Shown here one piece after another: positions 45,700-58,100 of a DNA stretch of 64,000 nucleotides. The notes beneath the pieces were generated by a model. It did not search any database and had not been told where the DNA came from. It saw nothing but the letters and a program-made list of their open reading frames with translations. Made by a program: the position numbers and the translations under genes. Position 1 is the stretch's first letter; each line of letters starts with the position of its first letter. The stretch is taken from contig NC_135555.1 in assembly GCF_964340395.1 (NCBI RefSeq), positions 22,005,225 through 22,069,224 of the forward strand, written 5' to 3'. This DNA comes from Glandiceps talaboti (Eukaryota; Hemichordata; Enteropneusta; Spengelidae).

Positions 45700-47850
45700 G
45701 AGATATGCCATATCATAACCTGTTTACAGCGCTCACAGCAAATTCCATTTTATCTTCAAGGATGGGAATTTAGCTAAAATGTAATGTAAGTTCCATAAAC
45801 AGTCTATACATAAATTAACCAACTGAAAGTACTGTTGTCTGGCTGTTGTGGATGTCAATCAAGGCAATGGCTATTATATCTACAGCATATTAAGTGTACA
45901 TCACCTACACCTGACGGCTAAGAGTGGTAAGTGCCATCTATAAGTTACTCACTTTATGTTATTCATCTACATTTGATATGCAATGATGATGAATGTAAAA
46001 TAACTTTTAATTTATACATGCTAACATAAGTGACACATAAGGCAAGTAACGCATGTGTGAATATAAATGATGCACACATAAGACAAATGATGAAAATATG
46101 AAAATGAATTACACACGCATAAAGTAAATGGTTCATCATAAAAATAAATGACACATTTAAGGTAACTGATGCATGTGTGGAAATAAATTACACATATAAG
46201 ACAAATGACATGCCATGTAAAAAGTGATATACAAAGCAAGTGATATACGTATGAAAGAAAATATAACGCTTAAACACACAACTACGACTGCTTGCTGGAG
46301 AGTTTGATGTGCCCTCTACGACAGTTTTCCAAGTAATACTGCATTATATAGTAGGAGGGTCGGACGTACAAACATTGAGTACTTTAGATGTCTGACTAAA
46401 TGTTACAATACGAATACTGTGTAGGCATTTTGTCAACCGTTACCAAATTTGAAAGAAAAAGTCATGGTAGGTAGGATGGAAGTGGTTGAGGGTTCATCGA
46501 GGGTTACAGACTTAGGCAGTATTTTGACAGAATCAGGTGAAATGAGTTAGGTTTCAATTGAGTCTAGTACTACCCCAGTGTCAGTAGCCGGCCCTCACTG
46601 GCTAGACTACTGCCACATTAGCTAGCCATTCCTCGCTGAAACATCTCGTGCCACTACTAAAATACCTCGAGCCACGATATATCTCATTTTCCAACTAATA
46701 AATCACACAAAACTCTTCAAGCGCATAACCACTCAAAAGAGTTTTGAGCGGTGGTGTCGTTACACATGTTGACCAGTATTATTGAGCATATGCATGACAC
46801 CTGTTCACCCTGCATGCCTGTCCAAATGGCTGATGATGGAGACTTTTTGAGTGGTTGTGTGTTGCATGAGAAATGAATAATTGGTGTGCATTTGTTATTT
46901 TAAGGGAGAATGGAAGAGGTTGAGGAACTCTGCGTGATTTATTTGTTGGGAAATGCGTCACAAGAAATAGCGCGGGTGGTGGCACTAGCTGTTCCACATG
47001 ATTGCCTTTGAAGACTCGTACAGAAAATCAACTCTCTAATGCTCCCACTACCAATTACACAACCATCAGATGTGCTGACTTTTAATAAAATGCCATGAAC
47101 ATAATTCAACCCTATGTGTAAAGAATAGTTTCTGATACATGATAGTGCTACTGTCTTGTGAAAACACCATATTGCTAATTACATGATTACTATCTTCTAC
47201 AGTTTGGAAAGCATATCTTCCTGTAATAATGGCTTTAAAAGTCAAAAAGGTCAGAGCTTCTTGGGAGAGAACCTTACCCCCCTCATCCCATGATATGCGT
47301 ACATATCCCAATCTCAAGCTTTTTTCCCTAGTTTATAATGCCAAGATGCCATTAAGGTTTTCATTTGCTCATTACATGATGTGCTGTGTGATAAAGTATT
47401 ACGATAGACTCTCTCACAGTCCTCGTAGCTTCACATAAATATCTAAAACTTGGGTTGTTTTGTATGCACGATATCTACTGTATATAATAGTACTTGAATA
47501 TGTCTGTACTGTGTGCCCTCGTCATATAGAGCTGACCTTTTGTTAATGTGTTCACACGAACCCCTAGCCCCTCTCAGTTTGAGTATAAAAGCCCACATGG
47601 GTGTAGAGGATGCATCTATTACACTATTTAATTTAATAGAACGTAAGAATGCGTACATATGGATTCTTTTCATAGACTTCTTTTGGTACATTCAATACTA
47701 TAAAGCCATACATTCTATTAAAGTATTTGATTGAGTTAAATGTTAGTAATAACTTAGTTCTTTGGATCGGTGACTCTCGTAAGGATAGACCTCAGCGAGT
47801 TTGCGTTAATGGTTAAATGTCTGATGAAATTGTACTGAACGTTGGAGTCA
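45700..47850. other. No gene recognised; weak ~40-bp repeats at 46028-46215
   Basis: Mostly unique AT-rich sequence. Between 46028 and 46215 about five degenerate units of roughly 40 bp (ACACATAAGRCAAATGATGC followed by an A/T-rich end) can be lined up. The ORFs in this stretch are short and unlike known proteins. Confidence 0.4.
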
Positions 47851-47904
47851 GACAGCTTGTTAGAAATGAATGTTACAAATACAAAAGAATTAGTTGTAGC
47901 TGGA

Positions 47905-48470
47905 TGATGTCCAATATGTTGGTACTCCATGACAATTCTCCTCGCGCCTAAAATCAGTTGTATCAGAGCTAACTAGCCTTAAGATTGGTGAGATTGATAT
48001 GATTCCATCTTCTTCAGTTCGGAATCTAGTTGTGATTCTAAATAGCGATGGCGCCATGTCTAATCAAATTGGTCAGATATGTAGAAATGGTTATCATGTT
48101 GCACATAATTGGAAAGATTTGTTGACTTTTGGACAAAGCAACCACAGAAAAATTAATCTACGCATTTGTAACATCCTGCCTCGATTACTGTAATAGTCTC
48201 TTGTACGGAATAACTAAAGTTCAAATTAACCGTCTACAGACTCTTCAAAATGTAGCTGCACGTCTTGTCAACTGCCCATGCAAGTTTGATTACATCACTC
48301 CAGTACTTGTCAACTTGCACTGACTTCCAGTTGAAGTAAGGATCAAATTCAAAATTCTGGTAACCACTTTTAAAATAATAGATCATGCTCAATTTCTGTA
48401 TCTGATCGAACTAATTCGATTGTATGTTCCTACTACAGATCTTAGATTAACCTTAGATTGATTTTCAGAT
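47905..48470 (+). mobile_element. Non-LTR retrotransposon reverse-transcriptase fragment (broken)
   Basis: Two frames carry one decayed protein. The first has PSSSVRNLVVILNSDGAMSN followed by QIGQICRNGY. The second has DKATTEKLIYAFVTSCLDYC and then NSLLYGITKVQINRLQTLQN with AARLV. These are the well-known tail motifs of CR1/Jockey-type reverse transcriptases (SSSVRNLGV, LDYCNSLLYG, LQxxQNxAARL). A frameshift between the frames and a stop after VLVNLH show that it is dead. Confidence 0.88.
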
Positions 48471-48849
48471 TAATAATGATGACAGCACATAATGTACATT
48501 CTAACCACTCAGTTACTTTTCACGTTGTCGCTGTCTTTCTTGTTCAGGAAAAAAACAGTTTCAAAGTCAAAGTAAATGGCCGAAGTGTGTGGACATTGCG
48601 CTTGGGGTATCCCGAAAAGCGTCGAGTATCTTCAAACAGAACTCTTGGAAAACGTTGTGGTCCGCTGTCAGAAGCAAATTTCGACCCCCCCCCCTCAAGA
48701 CGAAGCAGACGGAAACAAAAATGATAGTAGGGCTATTGATTGCGATATTGTTGGTGGTATGATACCTTCAGGTGATCGAGTAAAAGAATCTCATGACTGT
48801 AAAAACAAAGTTTGTTGTCAAAGAACTTCACACATATTTCTTTAACACT

Positions 48850-49371
48850 TTTATGTGAAATTATTCGTTTTCATCAAATGTTGGATAATACTAACCCGAG
48901 TTCCATGATGGTTACAATATTCCAATGAACTAAATGTTCAGAAAGTCATCTTTGTCTTAGAATGTCGACATCATAATTTTTTCCCCTTCAGTTTACAGAT
49001 ATACCCTTGTCCCTTACGACAGTTGGGAAATGGTTGATGTAATTTACAGTGGTAGTTTATATCTGTACATAAAGTTAAATATGACGTGAAAATTACGTCG
49101 ATGAAACGCATCAAACTCATGAATTGAAACTTGGTGATATTCATAATGAATTGACCTGTGGATTCTTAAATCGGGTCGACAAAAAGGTCACAACCAAAAA
49201 CAGGCTGACCCCCCCTATCACTTAATTCTAAAACATGATGATCCCCCCATATATAATATTTTATCATGACTCAGTGTGGTTTGCTTGACTGTCTTGCAAA
49301 TACTTTATAAGATCCCAGGATAGCATTATCATAATTATAATTATTGACTACACAGGGTAAATATATTCCAA
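48850..49371. other. No recognised feature
   Basis: AT-rich sequence with a short degenerate GACCCCCC/ATGATCCCCCC motif near 49206-49250 that recurs at 50780-50860. Confidence 0.35.
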
Positions 49372-50290
49372 AAGGAGTTTAGTAGCACCTTTGCAGTGAA
49401 AGGTAGGGGGAAAGCTTGAGAGGGGAATGTGTACATCTCTTATGGGGGAGGGGTCCTAGGGGGTCTTCCCCTTGAAGCCCAGGAGGTTTTTAACTCTGAA
49501 AAGTCAATTTTTAGACTATCAAGACATTTTCAGAAAATAATTTCCAAGCTTTACAAGACAGCACCAACATGTAAAAAGCAAGTACATAGGGTTGAAATAT
49601 TTTTGAAAAATACTTTGATAGCACCTTGACAGTAAGAGGTAGGGGTAAGAGCTTGAGATGGGATATGTCCACCTCATGTGGGGGGTGGGGTGTCCTAGGG
49701 GGTCTCCCTCAAGAAGCCGTGGAGGATTTTTACTCTTAAAGCCAATATTTAGGCTATTCAGACCCTTTCAAGCAATAACTTAATTCATGCTTTACAAGAC
49801 AGCACCATCAAGTATCATTAACTATTCTTTATAACTTACATAGGGTTAAAATATGTTCTTGAACAGCTAAATGGCATCATTATAATAACGGTCAGCACAT
49901 CTAATGGTAGTATCGTTGGTAGGGGAGATTTGAAGTTTAAGGCAATTTTAGACTATCTTGGCAAACATTCCACATCTTTACATGTAAAAGACAATGTCAT
50001 CTCAAATTAGAATAGGGTGAAAGTATTTAAGGAAAGTTTAATACCATTATGACTGTAAAAAGGTTGTTGGTGCATCTGATTGTTGATTGAATGTATGAAT
50101 GACCTCTGGGGTGGGGTTTCCCCCCTGGCATATCTGGAGTTTTTTGCTTCTATTTAGGCAATATTTAGATTATTCATAGCCTGTGAGGTAATATTTCCAA
50201 GCTTCGAAAAGCTAATGTAAATGTAAGTTTCACATAAAAATGGGCCCATGACATTGTTATAGGGCACCAATATTGCATGTATAGTAAAGT
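49372..50290 (+). repeat. Decayed tandem repeat, period about 230-250 bp, about 4 copies
   Basis: Recurrent landmarks are TAGCACCTTTGCAGTGAAAGG (about 49383) and TAGCACCTTGACAGTAAGAGG (about 49619); weaker copies near 49870 and 50050. Each is followed by a G-rich GTCCTAGGGGGTC block, a TTTAGRCTAT block and TTTACAAGACAGCACC. Later copies are progressively diverged. Confidence 0.6.
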
Positions 50291-50759
50291 CATCGGTATG
50301 TTAGAGAACTTTAGGTGGTCATACCTAGTGTATAATAGAAACTGGAATCTGATGAGATGTGGTGATTTGTGGTGTCAATAAAATGTAGTTTCCAAAATAG
50401 AAAGTGTATTAATCTCTTCTGACAAGTTCAGAACAATTTAGATTATTAAACTTCTTTTATAAACTGTCTATGAAAATTACCAATTACGAAAATTACGAAA
50501 CCTTCAAGTTCACTTTTGCCCCAAGTTACAATACAAGTGAAGCATTGATTGTGGAACAGCCAAGCATTTACATGACATGTTCTGTAACTAGTGTGGTAGC
50601 TAGGTAATACATGTATATGTATAGGTATATATTGTTTGAACTAATATTAAAGTAATATTAAAGAATTCATGTAAGAAACAGGGACAAGTTGAACAAATAT
50701 TTACATGTACCACATTTCAGATAAGGCTATATGCCATTGTAGAAAAGGATTTTTTTCTT

Positions 50760-50880
50760 CCATCACATTCCAAAACACAATGACCCCCCCCCCCCCATCC
50801 ACAATTTCCAAAACAGCATGACCCCCTACTGCTAATTTCAAAAACAGGGTGACCCCCTACAAATCCACCCCACCCCAGGC
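50760..50880. repeat. Short TGACCCCC-bearing repeats
   Basis: Three to four units of roughly 35 bp with AAAACAGNNTGACCCCC. The C-run at 50785-50797 is pure. Confidence 0.55.
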
Positions 50881-50984
50881 CAAAGAAACTGACTGGTCCC
50901 CTATAGCAACACAACCGCCGTTTATACTTCCTCAACTCCATTGCAGCGTATGCATGCAAACACATATGAATCAAACGATTCGAA

Positions 50985-51141
50985 TTGCGACCTCTATCCT
51001 ACAGGTCCCCATTTATACAACTGGGTTGACTCAGGCACAATCTAGAACTTACCCAAGGAGTTTAGCCATTCAGAAACAAACAGCAGCGATGAGGCTCAAA
51101 CCTGTAACTTGTAGATTCAAAACCACTCGGCGACCCACATG
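50985..51141 (-). mobile_element. tRNA-derived SINE, family 2, reverse copy
   Basis: Read on the minus strand it begins CATGTGGGTCGCCGAGTGG (A-box-like) and has GGTTTGAGCCTC (B-box-like). It continues into GAGTCAACCCAGTTGTATAA and ATGGGGACCTGTAGGATAG, shared with the plus-strand copy at 5474-5690. Confidence 0.7.
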
Positions 51142-52076
51142 ACATTTTCCTGTCTTCAACTGGAAATGTGTCACGAATATCGTATCTACATGTGCGCCTA
51201 AATTTGATTAAATTTTGTACAATAACGGTTCATCATTATTCTCTCTTTAGGGATATCACTTGTGACGAAAGTGACAAGTTTACTCATTTGTACGGAGTAG
51301 CCACCAACATATTTACAGTATCCATATTTATGACATACATTTCTGGTGAGAAAACATTAGGTGATATAATCTATGACGAAAACTTACAATTGAGTTGGTG
51401 ACCTGTGACCTTATGACATCATCAACATTTCATGAATATTGAATTTCATTTTCAAGATATGTGAAATGACAAATATGTATTTCGTTTCTTTTTTTGGAAA
51501 AACAGGTTGACTACACTGTCAGAGTTCGGTTGGCCATTCCAATTCGGTTGGCCATACCAATTTTGAAGTCCCTTCCCAGAGAAGCCAGGTCTTTTCAAAC
51601 TGTAAGTTGAGTTATACAGAGCAGTCTGCACATTGTGTTCGCGTCTTCTTCACATAATTGTGTTCAACCTCTTTCAAATTCACATCTCATCAAAGAGGGT
51701 GTTGTCACCAACAGTATCTTGTCTCTTGGCCTGAGCACAAAACAAAATTAAATGTCCACCTGACTATCCTATTTTTTGAACTCATGTTTATCGGAAACGA
51801 ACTTGTGTGTTGTTTTTGCCCAATTCAGCAAACAATTAATTCGGGTTTTGTTTGTAAATTATTGGTAAAATTGAGACATTTGGTTTATAAAATATCCGAA
51901 AGCGACCTTTCTATTTAAAAATGACGCCTAAATCATGATTAGCAATTGCGTATCTGTAAGTTGAGAACTACTGTATATATCAAATATTAACAGAAAAAAA
52001 GTGGGAAATACAGAAGAAAGACACGGTACCGTTTGAAGATTTGGTTGAACAACATTTGTGTATTCACGATTTACAG

Positions 52077-52494
52077 GTTGATGGTGTCAAATTGACGCTA
52101 TGTGATTTTGGATTTTCTGGTTGCATTGGATAAACCGATAATATTGGTAATGGAACAATGCAATACGTGGCGCCTGAAGCAGTCCTGATAATGTGTGAAA
52201 CTTTACAGCCATCGCTTGACATATGGTCGATAGCAGCAACTATTATAGAAATGTTTATAGTAGACCTGCCATGGCCACAAATTAAAGATGGCGATGATAT
52301 TGAAGTCATATTTGACCATTTTACTCAAGAAATATTTTAATGTACACCTCACTGGATTCAACCAAATTGATGGTTATACCTTGGTCGAGATACTAGAGTC
52401 ATGTTTATATACCCCTAACATGAGAGCAGGTCTGGGAGAATTAATTCAGAAGTTTGAAAAGTTAATTGTCGAGTATGAGGATGAACAAGATTAA
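52077..52494 (+). pseudogene. Protein kinase domain C-lobe remnant
   Basis: The frame after a possible 3' splice site (CACGATTTACAG) reads VDGVKLTLCDFGFSG: a beta strand and the DFG motif of subdomain VII. A TAA stop at 52131-52133 interrupts it. The same frame then gives GNGTMQYVAPEAV (activation segment with APE, subdomain VIII) and LDIWSIAATIIEM (subdomain IX, DxWS). At about 52330 the frame shifts. The downstream frame continues with CLYTPNMRAGLGELIQKF, fitting subdomain XI with its arginine. No HRD catalytic loop or N-lobe was found upstream. With one stop and one frameshift it is best read as a pseudogene or captured fragment; an unusual multi-exon gene is less likely. Confidence 0.75.
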
Positions 52495-52652
52495 CAGAAT
52501 TATTTGTGTTTAAATTTTGAGACTTTATTGTAGTTAAAGTAATAAAGATTAACTTTTAACGTTTTTATTGTAATTTTGATGGACTGTGTATCAATTCTTG
52601 TCATGTCAAGAAACTGGTTTAATACCATTGATGATGATTCATAAAATCACCA

Positions 52653-52654
<2 letters not shown>

Positions 52655-52717
<63 letters not shown>

Positions 52718-52732
52718 ATGGATGGATGGATG
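52655..52732 (+). repeat. (TG)n(GGAT)n microsatellite
   Basis: About 30 TG copies followed by about five GGAT copies. Confidence 0.97.
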
Positions 52733-53466
52733 ACTGCAAGATGGATGCATGGATGCATGGATAAACGCATGCATGCATTGATTACGGACTAGCAGTTTTC
52801 CATAAGGACCAGCAGCATTATGCTACCTGTCGGTCTTTATGACCAGTAGTCGTTTTCCTTTAATTTCACACACTGACTGGAAATGGAGCTTGATATGTAG
52901 ACTTAGATAGAAGGATAGCTGACTTAGGGATTCTCTTTTAACCTGAGATAGAATTTGACTACCTAGGCACATCATCTTGGGTTGATGCCACAACTTCTGC
53001 TTCATATATGATTCACGCATTAATCTTGGTGCCAGTGAGAATAAGTCAACGTTCTTGTTCTATTTTGACTCTCGAGTAAGATATAAAATGCTATGACAGG
53101 TACTTAGAATTGAGTAGTAGAGGGGAAGTCAAATTGTGATTATAAATAGTAGTAGTAATAATAATAATACTTTTTTATTCACCAATATAATAAAAATTAC
53201 TTAAAATTAAACTAGATACATATACAGAATACATGGCAGAAGGTATCAAGAAATAGCAAAGCTAGTCAAACTTGTATCCCCTTAGTGAACTATAAGAACT
53301 ATCACAAATAAGAAACATTTAAAAAAAGACAAAGCACAACAAACAACAATGGAACAGTAAAATTGATACACATACAATTTCCACTATCAATTTACGAAAA
53401 GTTGTACATGACATTACAGTTATACATATTCTGAGAATACATGTAACAGCTTTTTAACTGTCTTTT

Positions 53467-53754
53467 TTAAAAATTTATGCATGAACCAATAGACTGAATC
53501 TCAACAGGCAGATTATTCCAGGCTTTGACGCCAGAGTATGAAATGGAAGATTGACCAAATGTTGTATGATTATATTCTAGAAAAAGTTTACGACTATGTC
53601 TTTGTCTTGTATCATAGGGATGATCTATAAGAGTAAAGTAATCTGTAATAGAGTGTGCAGACTTGTGATACATCAGATTATGTATAAAAGAGCTAACTTT
53701 AAATCTGTAAAGTTTGAAAATATTAAGGATTAGTGGAATAGGTATTTTCAACAT
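53467..53754 (-). mobile_element. Non-LTR retrotransposon C-terminal fragment
   Basis: The minus-strand frame has HPYDTRQRHSRKLF and FGQSSISYSGVKAWNNLPVE, the same YSGxKxWNxLP terminal block as at 4389-4703 but from a different lineage (DTRQ instead of NTRS). It directly abuts the MITE copy at 53754. Confidence 0.8.
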
Positions 53755-54270
53755 TTGCTATGGTGGCGCTCTACTTCCTGTCTGTGTGTATCTTGGGGGT
53801 ATACATGGTATAGGTTACTTGTTGCTTTCCTCAATGTCTGAACAATATGAAAAATATCCCTGATTTACACTTCTATAGTCGATTTTCCGGTTCCAAGATG
53901 CATTGCACGAGAGGACGTCGCTTATGTTGTTAGATTTAGTCTTTATTACATTTGAAATAACATTTTCATCAGGAAATGATGGTAAGACATGTTGACCTCT
54001 TTAATTATGGGTGATTTTACAGAACAAAGACTGAATGCCATCGATGACAGAGTTGGATTTTACTGGAAAACCCAGGGTATGGTCAGGTGACAATCATCCC
54101 CCTCATTAGCGCGTGCAAACCCCACCTGTGCATACAGAATACATGGCATTGTATAGAGAGACGCGCAATGAATCTTGGAACTGGTAACAGGTCCATTGGA
54201 TGATAACCCCAATTTGAGTGAGGGCGCTGTATTTTCAATTTCCTGTTTGCAGTCTGGAATGGCCTATTGA
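53754..54270 (+). mobile_element. TAATAGGCC MITE, copy 3, with a nested insertion
   Basis: The left part (53754-53880) and right part (about 54190-54270, ending TGGAATGGCCTATT) match the full copy at 55553-55823. Between them lies a separate segment with inverted arms CCGGTTCCAAGATGCATTGC (53887) and GCAATGAATCTTGGAACTGG (ends about 54184). A second foldback-type element seems to have inserted into this MITE. Confidence 0.65.
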
Positions 54271-54484
54271 GATTGCATGTACCACTGATGTTAGTGAGTA
54301 GTGTGCAAAAAATCAAAGAAGTTAAAAGTACTTCTGAGAATGTCGAACCACAGCATACAAAAAATAAAACAAAAAAAGAAAACCGACATTTGTTATACAA
54401 ATGAGTTTATTGAATATTTCAGTGACAAGAAACAGACAAATTTTGAAATATACACAGTATTATATCATTCAACCTTTTCATAAA

Positions 54485-54490
54485 TTTATT
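54485..54490 (-). promoter_or_regulatory. Candidate polyadenylation signal (AATAAA) of the EF-hand gene
   Basis: TTTATT on the plus strand gives AATAAA 409 bases after the stop codon. A second candidate lies at 54406-54411. Which is used cannot be told from sequence alone. Confidence 0.35.
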
Positions 54491-54898
54491 ACATTGTCTT
54501 TAATATATGTCTAAAAAACAGCTAAACCACCAAAAACACACAATATTTTCTTCCATAGTGTCAGTTTCATGGTATGATATATTTCGGATGAATGAGTCAG
54601 CTGATGGGATATATAGCATGTGTTGTCTATTAATAACACATAGAGTAGTAGCACATTAAAATACAAACATTTGTTCTGGTTTAAAGCCACTGAAATTATG
54701 AAACAAACAAAATAAAAAGTTTTTTCTTCTTATATATACATACAGTCTTCAAAAAATATCCTGCACAATGGTCTTTGCATATCAATTTATGGACGATTTG
54801 ATAATTTGTAAATGTGTGATTATATGGATGGACTTTTCGACAACCTGGTAATACACATTTTTTGTGATAATTCAGAAAGTACTTTTTTCTTTTCTGGT

Positions 54899-55150
54899 TT
54901 ATGGTTTTCTCCACTCAAACTTAGCTAACGGATAAATAGCATCACAGAAAGCGATGTAATTAACGTCGTCTTTGTCGCCGATTTTAACATGGAACTGTTC
55001 ATATAGAAGTTGGAATTCTCTTTCGCTGACTAAACTGTTGAGCTCCAGTTCACTGAGGACACGTCTGAATTGGGATCGAGAGACTGTACCGTTATGTACG
55101 CGGTCATAATCTTCAAACAGTGGGAACAACTGCATACTCCTTGTACGAAC
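54899..55150 (-). CDS. EF-hand gene last exon: module 6 and stop
   Basis: Acceptor TATATTTGGTAG, stop TAA at 54901-54899. Encodes LFPLFEDYDRVHNGTVSRSQ and HVKIGDKDDVNYIAFCDAIY and ends AKFEWRKP. Confidence 0.87.
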   Translation of the reverse strand, partial: VRTRSMQLFPLFEDYDRVHNGTVSRSQFRRVLSELELNSLVSEREFQLLYEQFHVKIGDKDDVNYIAFCDAIYPLAKFEWRKP

Positions 55151-58100
55151 CTACCAAATATACAAAACAAAGGATTGATTTTAGATGCATGTAGGCTGAG
55201 CAAGATAATTAATAAAATATGCTCTGCACTTTGATATATTTTCTATTATATCATACAGGAGCCAAGATATGGGATATATACTCTGGTCGTTCTACATCAC
55301 GAGAATGCATGTCTATGTCACTAGTTCTGCTGTGTTCAAAATATGAGTCAAAAAGTTCAAAATTGCTTTCCTAATTGATTGTGTCAGATGTAGGTATCAT
55401 GTGTCGACAGAACAAAAAAAGAATAAATGACAATAAAAGTAGGTGGTAAATAACAAAATTTTGCCCAGTTCCCTACATCAGATTTTAATGAGATTGATTT
55501 GCACCCAGACTGCAGCTGTACTAGGCAAATGAGATAACCACTCCCCAACTGATAATACGCCTTTCCAAAAATTTGCCATGGTGTGCTCTACTTCCTGTGT
55601 GTGTACCTTGGGGGTATACATGGTATAGGTTACTCGGTTAATCATAGAGCACTGCTGCTTTCCTTGATGTCTGAACAATATGAAAAAATCCCTGATTTAC
55701 ATTTCTACAGAATACCAAGGGATAAAGTTCTTAAGAACCAGTACTATGAGGTGATGATACGCTCAATATGAGCGAGGGTGCTGTATTATCTATTTCCTGT
55801 TTGCAATCTGGAATGGCCTATTAACCATTAATTAAATTGATTACATACCCTATTAGCTAATCTTTCCAGTGTCAGCTGCAAGCACATTTTTTCTTCCGGA
55901 GGGAGAACATTCTGTTCCACTTCTACGGGTACACGGTATTGTTGTGGTGTTAACAACAGTGCCTTCTCTAAATTCTTCACGGTAAAGATGTCTTCTATCT
56001 CATCATTGAATTTCAAGTATTCCACATAGTTGGGATCTACTGGAGACTGGAAACTGAAGGAGTAGAGATGAATAGCGATTAATTGTCAGTATTGTAACTT
56101 ATTGCATTAAGAATTTACCATGCTTGGGGTTATGGGTGGCTGAGTGGTTAAACCACTTGCCTCTTATCACTGCGGCCGGGGTTCGATCCCATTCAGGGTT
56201 TGATTAAATTTACCACACTGTAAGAAGAGTGTCGTTCAGTTTGACTCTACCGAACAACGCAGGCTTTCCTCAGGTACTCTGGTTTACTCCTACATTAACA
56301 CTGAACCCATGAGGGATGGCCCTCACTGGACTTCTTGGGAGACAAGTGTTTATATACTTAGATGTTTATGATATCGATGGTCTATCTATTCACTACTTGA
56401 AGGTCCTTAATGATTTCAATGATGAACGTTTCAATGATGTTCGTGTTACGTACGACTGTGCATTCGTCACTATTTTAGATGTCTTAGTTTGTTGTCTTGA
56501 CCAATCAGATCTCTTGATTTGCACCATCAATATACTGGTATAATATAATGCCATTTACTAGTATTTCATTTTGCCAGCCATCGACAAAATCAGAGAATAT
56601 TGAAGGTATAGTTGAAATGAAGTTGAAACGTGAATTTTTATAAAGGAGGGCACTCTGATGAGCAATATTCACATAAAGTTTGTTGTTCATAACCTCACTG
56701 GATCAACTGTAGCAATGTTAGTCTATGTATAAGGTACCCAGTGACAGAGCACCCTCACTCATCTATAGTGTAGTTGGAGTTAAACATTGAGCATACTTAC
56801 GCTTGTTCAAGAATGGCGACCTCTGACCCCTTTAAACCAAGATTGGCAGGATCCAAAGCACGACGGAATGTCTCCTTCTTCATGCGTCCTGTACGAAGTT
56901 TGTCGTAATCACGTAGGAATTCCAAAATACGAATCCTCTCTTTCATCACCTGAGAAAATAAGAACAGATGTTAGAATTTTCAGAAATCATGTCAAATGAT
57001 AGACTTGAATTATTTTAAATATCCAAGTTCAATCATAATGTACATAACAACTGCCGACATCAGACCGTGGACAAACGGAAACTGTTACAAACAGGGAAAG
57101 TAAACAAATGAATTGGATTAATAATACTTGGCACAGCATGTTGGAACAGCAGAGACTTGTATTACATTTCATGGTTTAATAAGAACAGTTTTATGGCCTC
57201 TTTATGTGTATGTGATTTGTTTGTGAACATAAACTATTGCCAGTTATGTGACATGGCCATAAAATTGTATTTATTGGTTAGAATTTTGAGATTGATTAAC
57301 AAAGACATGATGTTAATGACTGTGTGGGTGGCTGTGAATGAATTTTAAATTTCATCTCATGCATCTCAGGACTTCTAGAGTAACAACTTTGACATACTGT
57401 GAGTGGAGGTGTAAATGGTAACGATACTGTATAGGAACTAGACTGTGAGTGGAGGTGTAAATGGTAACGATACTGTATAGGAACTAGACTGTGAGTGGAG
57501 GTGTAAATGGAAACAATACTGTATAGGAACTAGACTATATCATACTGGAAAAAAATGGTGTACATCATGTAAATTGAGCTTGTGGAAGTTTTCAAGAAAA
57601 AAAATGACAGGTTCATCTACTCTTAAATAGTAGTCCCTGTTGTATTAATACTAATACCAAAATATTAAGATATAAGTTATAACACAGACTGATATTTTTA
57701 TAGTTCATGTATTAATTTGCAGGAACTTCATTTTGTCAGTTTGTTGCTGATTTCACTCACCTTGGACTTGATTTTGGTGAGAACACTGTCGACGTCTGTG
57801 CATGCATTCTTCTCTAGATTAACCACTCTACTGTTGACAGCGTGTAGTTCAACCAATCTTTCCTGATACTTCATGTCTTGTTTGACACCTGGTTGTAACT
57901 CTTCTAAGAACCTCAAATAATTAAACCCAAAATTATCTGCAAATTTCATTTCCAAAGCAATCATTTCATCTTCTGTTGCGGTGAGGCTGAGATACGTCAA
58001 ACACTGACGAAATTGTGAGTTGGTCACGTGGCCGCGATTATGACGATCGAAGTCCTGGAAACAAGGCTTTGCGAGAACTCGTCGTTGCATGGCTCTCCAT

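Noticed and set aside
48576-48845. 89-residue ORF starting MAEVCGHCAWGIPKS
   Set aside because: It has a fair start context and a possible acceptor 30 bases upstream, but no recognisable domain and no partner exon. It lies next to retroelement debris, so it is not called.
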